A stretch of DNA of 6,331 nt from assembly GCA_049522565.1 (NCBI GenBank), contig JBEKNT010000402.1:1-6331 (forward strand), written 5' to 3'. The stretch comes from JASHVB01 sp049522565. Lineage in GTDB: Bacteria > Pseudomonadota > Alphaproteobacteria > Acetobacterales > Acetobacteraceae. Shown here one piece after another: positions 1-6,331 of the stretch. A program made the position numbers and the translations under genes. Under the pieces are notes generated by a model. It was given only the letters and a program-made list of their open reading frames with translations, made no database searches and was not told the origin of the DNA. How positions within the stretch are numbered: the stretch's first letter is position 1; every line of letters starts with the position of its first letter.

Positions 1-813
<813 letters not shown>

Positions 814-840
814 TACCAGGCGCCCGCAAGATCGACGTAC

Positions 841-956
841 CGCACCGACCGCCCCATCCGGTCATGGCTTGGCCCGACCCGGCCATCGATCGCGCCACCC
901 CGGCTGCATCGACCTCCGGCTCAAGCCCGGCCATGACGGGTGGGGCGATCGGTGCG
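841..956. repeat. 116-bp imperfect palindrome, probable intergenic repeat element
   Basis: Bases 841-894 and 903-956 are near reverse complements centred at about 898. The outer 27 bases of each arm match at about 24 positions (CGCACCGA, CGCCCCA and TCATGG shared); the inner half is weaker but still carries GA, CCGG and TCGAT blocks. Overall about 40 of 54 aligned positions match by hand, with one single-base bulge. It starts 27 bases after the ABC ATPase stop codon. The TCATGGCCGGGCTTGA-like core on the minus strand looks like the palindromic intergenic repeats common in alphaproteobacterial genomes (recognised by eye, not searched). A transcript through it would fold into a long stem, so it may also block or stabilise the 3' end of the ATPase message; no T-tract follows it. 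It could be a REP/MITE-like element. Confidence 0.75.
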
Positions 957-1036
957 AACCAGGCGAGAGACACTCGTTCGGGCGAGCACGCGGTGGCGGC
1001 GACGGGCGGGTTTCCTCGTCTGGCCGGTTGGTCCCG

Positions 1037-1270
1037 ATGATGCAGTCGGCCGCGCCCCGCCTGGAAGCGCGCACCGCCGCGGTGCGACGGGCGCCGGAAC
1101 GGGTGCGTTGCCGCACCGCGGTCGCCGACCTGCTGGTCCTGGAGGCCCGGGAGGCGTCGCCAACGCCGGAGGTGGCGACGGTCCTGCGGATCGCGCAAAT
1201 CCGCCGTGCCAATCCCGAACTGGCTGACGCCGTGCGCGGCGAGCTGGCGGGACGCGGGCAGCCGCGCTGA
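1037..1270 (+). CDS. Small hypothetical protein, doubtful (77 codons)
   Basis: I do not recognise this protein. The frame starts with tandem ATG codons at 1037 and 1040 and ends with TGA at 1268-1270. In favour: third positions are mostly G or C (by hand roughly 85 percent or more), the frame has a helix-like central stretch (TAVADLLVLEAREA, then PEVATVLRIAQIRRANPELADAV) and it fills most of the gap before the convergent chemoreceptor gene. Against: there is no convincing Shine-Dalgarno sequence ahead of either ATG, the composition is Arg/Ala-rich as random GC-rich frames are, and the same frame is open upstream into the palindrome, so openness alone says little. No signal peptide, membrane segment or known motif is visible. 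Its stop codon sits in a small inverted repeat (GCTGA/TCAGC, 1266-1277). Confidence 0.35.
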   Translation: MMQSAAPRLEARTAAVRRAPERVRCRTAVADLLVLEAREASPTPEVATVLRIAQIRRANPELADAVRGELAGRGQPR

Positions 1271-1348
1271 GTTCAGCCGCGCGCCGGAGTCCACGCACCG
1301 CCGGCGGTCGATGCAGGTGCGCTGCACGCGGGTGCCACGCCGGTTCCA

Positions 1349-3526
1349 TCAGGCCCGCACGCGCGCCAGGAAATCCTCCACCCCGGCGTGCAGCGTGTCG
1401 GACTCGCCGCGCAGCGTGCCCGCCGCCTCCAGCACGTCGCGGGTGGCGTCGCGCGTCCGCCCCGCGGCGGTGCCGACCTCGCCGATCGTGCCGCTCACCG
1501 CGCGGGCACCGTCGGCGACCTGCTGTATGCCATGCATCATCCGCTGGTTGGAGGCGCCCTGCTGCTCGATGGCGTTCGCGATGGCGGCGGCGATGCCGTC
1601 GATCTCGCCGATGCGCGCGCCGATCGCCCGCATGGCCGTGACCGCGGCGCTGGTGGTTTCCTGCACCTGGTGGATCTGAGCGCCGATCTCCTCGGTGGCG
1701 CGGCCGGTCTGGGTGGCGAGGTTCTTCACCTCGGCGGCGACGACGGCGAAGCCCTTGCCGGCATCGCCGGCGCGGGCCGCTTCGATGGTGGCGTTCAGCG
1801 CCAGCAGGTTGGTGCGCCCGGCGATGTCGCCGATCAAATGTACCACCGTGTCGATGCGCCCGACCGTCTCGGCCAGCGCTCCGATCGCGGCGTCGGTGCG
1901 GCAAGCCTCATCCACCGCCTGGCGGGCGATGGCGGCGGATTGCGCCACCTGCCGCGCGATCTCGGTGCTGGCTGTCCCCATCTCGCCGGTGGCCGCTGCG
2001 ATCGTCTCGACGGTCTCGGCGGCGGCGGCGGCATTGCGCGCCACTGCGTCGGCACAGGCGAGCGTGGCGTCAGCCTCACCGGCCATCACTCGTGCCGTGC
2101 CCTGCATCCGCCCGGCGGCGTCGGCCAGCCGGTCGACCGTGCCGATCACCCCTTGCTGGAAAGCGCCGGCCAAGGCCAGCAACTCCGCCCGCCGTTCCTC
2201 GGCGCGCGCCAACCGCTCCACCTCCGCCTGCGCCGCGGCAGCCTGGGCCGCGCGGCGGCCGTCACGCAGGCTGGCCAGGGCGGCAGCCATCGCCGCCACC
2301 TCGTCGTTGCCACGGCACACCACCTCGGCCTCCAGATCGCCGGTGGCGATGGCGACCATGCTCACTTGCAGCCGCGTCAGGCGGCGCACCACGCGGCGGC
2401 CGACGAACTGCCAGGCGAGCAGGGCGGAGCCAACCAGGCTGAAGCCGGCGATCGCCAGCAGCGTCCATCGCGCGCCGAAGATGGCGGCGCGGCCAGCGTT
2501 GCTGGCATCCTGCGCGGCTTCTCGGGCACCTTGCACCACCACCTGCACGCCGGCGCCGATCTGTCCGGCGAGCGTGCGGTTCTCGGCCAGCGCCTTCTGC
2601 GCCTCATCGGTCGTGTTCAGCTCCTGCCCGCGTAGCGCGAACACGTCATGCGCGGCGCCGGCTGCATAGCCAGAGAGCATGTCGAGCTTTGCCTGCAGCG
2701 GCTTCACGTCCTGGTGGTGCGCAAGCGCCTCCAGCGCCTTGGCGATCCGCCCGCGCGCGGCGGTCGCCTGGTCGGCGAGCGGGGCCAGTATCGCCCGGTC
2801 GGGCGCGCTGGCCGCGGCGGTCAGCAGGCCCATCAGCAGATTGGCATCCGCCAGCAGACCACCGGCGCTTTGCAGCGTCTCCAGTTGGTTGTCGCGTACC
2901 TCCGCCAGCGCCGCCGCCGTCGCCTTGGTGTCGGCGCCGTCGTCCACGGACAGCGCGGTGGTCAGGTCGAAGCCTGCGTCATCCAGCATCGGCCCGAGCA
3001 TGGCGGCGATGTCGTGATGCGCGGCGGCGATCCCCGCCACCGCTTCGGCACGGGCGGCGGCCTGCTGCATCCGGCGTTGCTGTAGTGCCACGATGCGGCC
3101 GAGCAAGGCCTGCATCGCCTGGTCCGCCTGTGCCAGGTCGGACGCCGCCCGGGCAGTGCCGGGCAACGCCGCCAGCGCGGCGATGCCCTGGTCGAGCCCG
3201 GCCTGGTAGGGCGCCAGCGTCGCCTGCGCAGCTTGCAGCTCCGCTGCCGTCCGGGAAGCTGCCAACGAGGGCGCAGCCGCGGCGATCTCCGCCCCGGCCT
3301 GGGTCAGGCGCAGCGTGGCCTGCAATTGCGGCACCGCCCGGCTCGCCAGCCTGTCGACCAGCATGCCGAGCCGGTCGGCAGAGAGTTCTCCCACACCGCA
3401 GGCGAGCACTGTCATCAGCGCCATGGCGGCGGCGGCGCCGTACAGGGCGGCGCGGATGCTGCGACGCAAGGGCACGGCAGACGCAACTGAAGGAGCCGCG
3501 CCGGCGGCAGTGGTCGAGACGGCCAC
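1349..3526 (-). CDS. Methyl-accepting chemotaxis protein with long helical periplasmic sensor region
   Basis: A 725-residue inner-membrane chemoreceptor that would control CheA kinase through CheW. Numbered from the GTG at 3526: short cytoplasmic N-terminus, membrane segment at about 26-45, an all-helical Ala/Gln-rich periplasmic region of about 300 residues (46-350), second membrane segment at about 354-375, HAMP from about 377 to 425 (ending in GNDEVAAMAAALASLRDGR), then a long coiled coil. The highly conserved signalling tip spans about 562-605 with NLLALNATIEAARAG and GKGFAVVAAEVKNLA. The C-terminus ends in FLARVRA with no NWETF-like tether. The sensor length and two-block helical pattern fit a helical bimodular (HBM) type domain, as in McpS and TorS; this is inferred, not searched. 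Start choice: TTG at 3541 gives 730 residues and overlaps the upstream stop as TTGA, but has no ribosome binding site; GTG at 3526 has GAAGG eight bases upstream and is preferred. It follows the binding-protein gene and is probably translated with it. Confidence 0.95.
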   Translation of the reverse strand: MAVSTTAAGAAPSVASAVPLRRSIRAALYGAAAAMALMTVLACGVGELSADRLGMLVDRLASRAVPQLQATLRLTQAGAEIAAAAPSLAASRTAAELQAAQATLAPYQAGLDQGIAALAALPGTARAASDLAQADQAMQALLGRIVALQQRRMQQAAARAEAVAGIAAAHHDIAAMLGPMLDDAGFDLTTALSVDDGADTKATAAALAEVRDNQLETLQSAGGLLADANLLMGLLTAAASAPDRAILAPLADQATAARGRIAKALEALAHHQDVKPLQAKLDMLSGYAAGAAHDVFALRGQELNTTDEAQKALAENRTLAGQIGAGVQVVVQGAREAAQDASNAGRAAIFGARWTLLAIAGFSLVGSALLAWQFVGRRVVRRLTRLQVSMVAIATGDLEAEVVCRGNDEVAAMAAALASLRDGRRAAQAAAAQAEVERLARAEERRAELLALAGAFQQGVIGTVDRLADAAGRMQGTARVMAGEADATLACADAVARNAAAAAETVETIAAATGEMGTASTEIARQVAQSAAIARQAVDEACRTDAAIGALAETVGRIDTVVHLIGDIAGRTNLLALNATIEAARAGDAGKGFAVVAAEVKNLATQTGRATEEIGAQIHQVQETTSAAVTAMRAIGARIGEIDGIAAAIANAIEQQGASNQRMMHGIQQVADGARAVSGTIGEVGTAAGRTRDATRDVLEAAGTLRGESDTLHAGVEDFLARVRA

Positions 3527-3534
3527 GGGACGGA

Positions 3535-3539
3535 CCTTC
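3535..3539 (-). promoter_or_regulatory. Ribosome binding site GAAGG for the chemoreceptor gene
   Basis: On the minus strand GAAGG overlaps the TGA stop of the binding-protein gene and lies eight bases before GTG at 3526. It decides the start in favour of that GTG over the overlapping TTG at 3541, and its position on the upstream stop codon suggests translational coupling of the two genes. Confidence 0.55.
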
Positions 3540-4713
3540 AACTGGCGCCGCGGGTCAGCGCGGTGACCGGCCGGAAGCTGCCGTCAGCCTGCAGCACGGT
3601 CAGGAACACCTGGTCGGAGCCCTGGTTGTGCCCGGGGGCAAAGCGGACCGCGAAACCGCCGAAATCGAACGGCCCGCCCTGGATGAAAGCCTGCATCAGC
3701 CCGGCCCGTGTCGGCTCCCCGCTGAGCCGTTGCAGCGCGGCGATCGCCAGGCGCCCGGCCAGGTAGCCTTCCAGCGAGACGAAGCCGGGCGCCGCCGCGG
3801 CATCCAGCGCCTTGAGCGCCGCCTGGTAGCGACCGACCACCTGGATCGCGCCATCGTACGGGAAGGGCACCACCTGGGTTATCACCACGCCGGCGCCCTC
3901 GGGTCCCAGCTCCTTCGCCAGCGCCTCGCTGCCGACGAACGAGATGTTGACGAACGGCCCATCCAGCCTGGTCTTGCGCGCCAGCTTGATGAACTCGGCG
4001 CAGGGCTTGTACGCGCCGATCATGATCACCGCGTCCGGATTGCCCTTGCGCACGGCCAGCACCGCGCCCTTCACGGCGACGGTGTTGCGCTCGTAGGTGC
4101 CTTCGGCGGCCAGTGGCAGGTTGCGGCGGCCGAGCGCCGCCTTCACCCCGTCCAACCCGGCACGGCCGTAGGCGTCGTCCTGGTACATGATGGCGATGTG
4201 CGTGCAGCCGAGGTCGTGCGTCAGCCGCTCGACCATATGTTCCGTCTCCTGGAAATAGGACGCGCGCAGGTTCACCACGTTGGTCATGGCGGCGGCGCGG
4301 AGGAACTCGGCGCCGGTGAACGGGGCGATGAAGGGCACGCTGGCGGTGGCGGCGATCGGCTGCGTGGCGGCGCAGGTGGGCGTGCCCACCGGACCGATCA
4401 GCGCGAAGACCTTGTCCTCATCGATCAGCTTGCGGGTGGCCTCGATCGATTGCGTCGGCTCGTAGCCGTCATCGATGCTGGCCAGCTCCAGCTTGCGGCC
4501 GGCGATGCCGCCCTGGCCGTTGATCTCGGCGAAGGCGGCGAGGATGCCGGTGCGCATGCCGGTGCCCAGCGCCGCGGCAGGGCCGTCGAAGGCCGCGGCC
4601 TCGCCGAACAGGATGCGCCCCTCGGTCACGCCGGCGTCGGCCCGGGCCAGGCGCGGCCCGAGCGCGACGGTGGCGACGGAGGCGGCGAGCAGATGACGGC
4701 GGGTGAGCGACAT
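3538..4713 (-). CDS. Tat-exported LivJ-like (type I) ABC substrate-binding protein
   Basis: A 391-residue periplasmic ligand-binding protein of the branched-chain amino acid/amide family (Peripla_BP_6-like, type I fold). The N-terminus LTRRHLLAASVATVALG carries a twin-arginine motif and hydrophobic core, with a likely cleavage after ARA near residue 26, so export through Tat is expected. Family signatures follow: EINGQGGIAGRKLEL (63-77), DDGYEP (81-86), LIGPVGTPTCAATQPI (105-120), a TGAEFLR loop (133-139), RASYFQETEHM (150-160), MYQDDAYGRAGLDGV (176-190), SFVGSEALA (258-266), TQVVPFPYDG (279-288) and VSLEGYLAGRLA (312-323). Start ATG at 4713 has a good GGAGG nine bases upstream. No livHMGF-type permease or ATPase gene is in the window; the partner gene downstream is a chemoreceptor. 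I infer a sensing role, with ordinary transport together with distant permeases as the alternative. The ligand cannot be read from the sequence; an amino acid, amide or carboxylate is usual for the family. Confidence 0.93.
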   Translation of the reverse strand: MSLTRRHLLAASVATVALGPRLARADAGVTEGRILFGEAAAFDGPAAALGTGMRTGILAAFAEINGQGGIAGRKLELASIDDGYEPTQSIEATRKLIDEDKVFALIGPVGTPTCAATQPIAATASVPFIAPFTGAEFLRAAAMTNVVNLRASYFQETEHMVERLTHDLGCTHIAIMYQDDAYGRAGLDGVKAALGRRNLPLAAEGTYERNTVAVKGAVLAVRKGNPDAVIMIGAYKPCAEFIKLARKTRLDGPFVNISFVGSEALAKELGPEGAGVVITQVVPFPYDGAIQVVGRYQAALKALDAAAAPGFVSLEGYLAGRLAIAALQRLSGEPTRAGLMQAFIQGGPFDFGGFAVRFAPGHNQGSDQVFLTVLQADGSFRPVTALTRGAS

Positions 4714-4722
4714 GGGCGGAAG

Positions 4723-4727
4723 CCTCC
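4723..4727 (-). promoter_or_regulatory. Ribosome binding site GGAGG for the binding-protein gene
   Basis: GGAGG on the minus strand lies nine bases before ATG at 4713. It supports that ATG, which also begins the twin-arginine signal peptide. It is the strongest Shine-Dalgarno match in the window. Confidence 0.75.
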
Positions 4728-4783
4728 GGCTGGTGCTGCCACGTGGGCACGGTCATGGCGGGCAGCGGAGGGTAGTGGACGCC

Positions 4784-4803
4784 GCATAACGAGCGGTTAA
4801 TGC
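4784..4803. promoter_or_regulatory. AT-rich inverted repeat upstream of the binding-protein gene (possible operator/promoter)
   Basis: GCATAAC and GTTAATGC are reverse complements apart from one extra base, separated by GAGCG. The repeat lies about 70 bases upstream of the ATG at 4713 and is one of the few AT-rich patches in a GC-rich intergenic region. That position suits a regulator-binding site or part of the promoter of the binding-protein/chemoreceptor unit. I could not fit a convincing sigma-70 or sigma-54 promoter around it and do not recognise the regulator. Confidence 0.3.
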
Positions 4804-4965
4804 CGGCACGGTTCGGCCGGGCGGCGATGTCTGGGGTCGGCGCGGGCCAGTGCATTGTTGGCCTGACGGGAGGCGTCGATGCCTCGGTCGTTGCGCGTTG
4901 TCCACCGGCTGGCGGCGGCCGACCCGCCCTGGATGAAACTGCGGAGGTCACCGGAGATCAGGAGA

Positions 4966-4992
4966 CTCCCCCTCCCCTTGTGGGAGGGGGAG
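4966..4992. terminator. 11-bp perfect hairpin between the dehydrogenase and binding-protein genes
   Basis: CTCCCCCTCCC (4966-4976) pairs perfectly with GGGAGGGGGAG (4982-4992) around the loop CTTGT. It lies 43 bases past the dehydrogenase stop (5036) in the direction of transcription, a normal place for a terminator. On the minus strand no T-run follows the stem, so intrinsic termination would be weak; on the plus strand AATTCTTC follows. The same kind of CCCCTCCC/GGGAGGGG stem is a frequent intergenic palindrome in alphaproteobacteria, so it may be a REP-like repeat used as a message end. It separates the dehydrogenase from the binding-protein/chemoreceptor unit. Confidence 0.5.
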
Positions 4993-5035
4993 AATTCTTC
5001 GCGACACCCCGCCTACCCTGCTGCGTATGGGGCGC

Positions 5036-6163
5036 TCAGGGCGGTTGTCCCGCCGTGGCGAAGCGGCGCGGATCCACCGCCGCGACGATCCCCGCCGCAT
5101 CCCCCGGATCGCGCCCGGCGATCAGATCGCCGACCAGCTTCCCGGCCGCGGGCGAGGTCTGGATGCCGTAGCCGCCCTGGCCGACACACCAGAAGAACCC
5201 CTCGGCAGCGCGATCCCAGCCGAACGCCAGGCTACGGTCCGGGGTGAACGTGCGCAGCCCGGCCCAGCTCCGCTCGACGCGACGCACCGCGATATCCAGT
5301 GCCTGCTGCATCCGGTCGATGCCGATGGCGACGTCCAGCTCCTCCGGCTGCACGTCGTGCGGCTGCATCGGCGTCTCGTCGGCGGGCGAGACCATCAGCC
5401 GGGTGCGCGCCTCCGGCCGCGCATACCAGGTGTGGCCGACATCGTTCAGCAGCGGCCATCCGGTCACGTCGTACGGCGCGGGATCGATGATCGCCGCGGT
5501 GCGCCGGCATGGCGTCAGCCCGATCGGCGCCACGCCGGCGATGGCGGCGACCGCGTCGCCCCAGGCGCCGGCGGCGTTCACCACCACCGGCGCGCGGAAC
5601 ACACTCCCCGCGCTGGTCGCCACCTCCCAGCGCCCCGCGCGGCGGTCGATGCGTCCGGCGCGATGGCGCAGCGCCAGTGCGCCGCCGCGCGCGCGAAGCT
5701 GCTTCAGGAAGCCCTGGTGCAGCGCGGCGACGTCCATGTCGAACGCGTCCTCCTCGATCGCCGCGGCCACGGCGTAGCCAGGCCGCAAGGCCGGCACACG
5801 CCGGCGCAGGTCGGCGATGGCGAGGTCGCGCAGCCCCTGGCCCTCGGCCAGCATCGCCGCGAGCTGCGTCCGCTGCGCTTCCGGTGCCAGGAACACCACC
5901 GGGCGCCGGGACATCAGTGGCACCTCGGCGAAGCCCGCGGGCGGGTGCTCGAAGAACGGGCGCGACAAGCCGGACAGCGTGCGCACGTCGGGCGGACCGT
6001 AGTTGAGGATCCACAGCGCGGCGGAGCGGCCGGTGCTGTGGTAGCCGGCAGCGTCCTCGGCCTCGATCAGCGCGACCCGGTGGTCGGCAGAGAGCATGGC
6101 GGCGGCGGTCGCACCGGCAATGCCGGCGCCGATCACTGTAACATCGACATCGTGCGTATCCAT
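5036..6163 (-). CDS. FAD-dependent D-amino-acid dehydrogenase, DauA (D-arginine dehydrogenase)-like
   Basis: A 375-residue flavoprotein of the DAO family that would oxidise a D-amino acid to the imino acid (then 2-oxo acid plus ammonia), passing electrons to a carrier rather than O2. The N-terminal dinucleotide fold is VIGAGIAGATAAA (10-22; G12, G14, G17) with E34 ending the second strand, then GYHSTGRSAA (40-49). Shared with my recalled P. aeruginosa DauA sequence are Y55, R221, Y247, the block HDVQPEELDVAIG (269-281), WAGLRTF with R304, and QGGYGIQTS (329-337); length is also the same. Differences in the side-chain pocket: DauA His48 is Leu50 and Glu87 is Val89, so preference for basic D-amino acids is doubtful and no symbol is assigned. 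Start: ATG at 6163 puts the Rossmann strand at residue 6 as usual; the frame is open upstream to 6292 but codes for Arg-rich filler. No strong ribosome binding site is seen. There is no signal peptide, so it is cytoplasmic or peripheral. Confidence 0.92.
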   Translation of the reverse strand: MDTHDVDVTVIGAGIAGATAAAMLSADHRVALIEAEDAAGYHSTGRSAALWILNYGPPDVRTLSGLSRPFFEHPPAGFAEVPLMSRRPVVFLAPEAQRTQLAAMLAEGQGLRDLAIADLRRRVPALRPGYAVAAAIEEDAFDMDVAALHQGFLKQLRARGGALALRHRAGRIDRRAGRWEVATSAGSVFRAPVVVNAAGAWGDAVAAIAGVAPIGLTPCRRTAAIIDPAPYDVTGWPLLNDVGHTWYARPEARTRLMVSPADETPMQPHDVQPEELDVAIGIDRMQQALDIAVRRVERSWAGLRTFTPDRSLAFGWDRAAEGFFWCVGQGGYGIQTSPAAGKLVGDLIAGRDPGDAAGIVAAVDPRRFATAGQPP

Positions 6164-6331
6164 CGACGCAGCATCGGACCGCCGGGCCCGCGACGCAACC
6201 GCGCCCTGGGTGCACCAGGGCCGTCCGACGAGCGACAGTCGGATGAGCCGAATAAAGCGCCGGCCAGGCCTTGGCCCCTGGCACCGCGCCAAGCGGCGGT
6301 TGGCCTGATGCCTCCGGGGCGAAGCCCCGGC
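6164..6331. other. Non-coding upstream region of the dehydrogenase gene with clustered hairpins
   Basis: I see no gene here. Five short inverted repeats lie in a row: GCCCTGG/CCAGGGC (6203-6221), TCCGAC/GTCGGA (6224-6243), GCCAGG/CCTGGC (6263-6282), GCCAA/TTGGC (6288-6304) and CCGGGGC/GCCCCGG (6314-6330). An AATAAA patch at 6251-6256 is the only AT-rich spot and could belong to a promoter, but no matching -35 box is evident. The region should contain the promoter and leader of the dehydrogenase. GC-rich sequence produces such stems easily, so a structured leader RNA is only a possibility. Confidence 0.4.
6314..6330. terminator. GC-rich 7-bp hairpin at the window edge
   Basis: CCGGGGC and GCCCCGG pair perfectly around GAA; on the minus strand this is a C(TTC)G loop, a type common in terminators. 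It stands about 150 bases upstream of the dehydrogenase start and may end a gene lying to the right and read on the minus strand, or a plus-strand message. No T-run is visible on the minus strand, and the plus-strand continuation is cut off by the window edge, so the assignment is weak. Confidence 0.3.

Noticed and set aside
1297..1308. Self-complementary ACCGCCGGCGGT downstream of the chemoreceptor gene as a terminator
   Set aside because: A 12-base palindrome with no loop and no T-run is too weak to call; no other good terminator is seen in 1271-1348.
1388..4800. Very long plus-strand open frames opposite the chemoreceptor and binding-protein genes
   Set aside because: They are antisense to two clearly recognisable genes, have low-complexity Arg/Ala/Gly/Pro composition and no family motifs; stop codons are rare in GC-rich DNA.
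4800..5247. Plus-strand frames between the binding-protein and dehydrogenase genes
   Set aside because: They run through the hairpin and into the antisense of the dehydrogenase, with no ribosome site and no recognisable sequence.
6164..6292. N-terminal extension of the dehydrogenase to base 6292
   Set aside because: The extra 43 residues are Arg-rich and would precede a Rossmann strand that in this family starts within the first ten residues; ATG at 6163 gives the usual length of 375.

Overview
The window is a strongly GC-rich bacterial chromosomal segment with G/C-heavy third codon positions. Gene content (CUT1-type sugar ABC ATPase, an alphaproteobacterial-style chemoreceptor, a Tat-exported LivJ-like binding protein, a DauA-like oxidoreductase) and the type of intergenic palindromes suggest an alphaproteobacterium, plausibly Rhodospirillales/Acetobacteraceae. 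This placement is an inference from style, not from a marker gene.

Layout from left to right: (1) bases 1-813, plus strand, the C-terminal 270 residues of a MalK/UgpC-type ATPase whose Walker A half lies outside the window. (2) 814-1348, a gene-poor stretch with a 116-bp imperfect palindrome (841-956) and a doubtful 77-codon ORF (1037-1270). (3) 1349-4713, minus strand, a two-gene unit: a periplasmic type I (LivJ-like) substrate-binding protein followed, with an 11-nt gap and probable translational coupling, by a transmembrane methyl-accepting chemotaxis protein. (4) 4714-5035, the upstream region of that unit, with a clear ribosome binding site, an AT-rich inverted repeat and an 11-bp-stem hairpin. 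(5) 5036-6163, minus strand, an FAD-dependent D-amino-acid dehydrogenase of the DauA (D-arginine dehydrogenase) family. (6) 6164-6331, no gene seen, but several short perfect hairpins.

The most interesting unit is the binding protein plus chemoreceptor pair. No permease or ATPase gene of a branched-chain amino acid type transporter accompanies the binding protein here, and the receptor has a long, all-helical periplasmic region (about 300 residues). This recalls the TorT/TorS arrangement, in which a periplasmic binding protein of the type I fold is read by a helical bimodular sensor domain. I infer that the binding protein may present a ligand to the receptor for taxis rather than (or as well as) feeding a transporter. 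The neighbouring dehydrogenase keeps the FAD and carboxylate-binding residues of DauA but lacks the glutamate and histidine of the DauA side-chain pocket, so its substrate is probably not D-arginine/D-lysine. Whether the sensed ligand and the oxidised substrate are related is open; the hairpin between them argues against a single operon.
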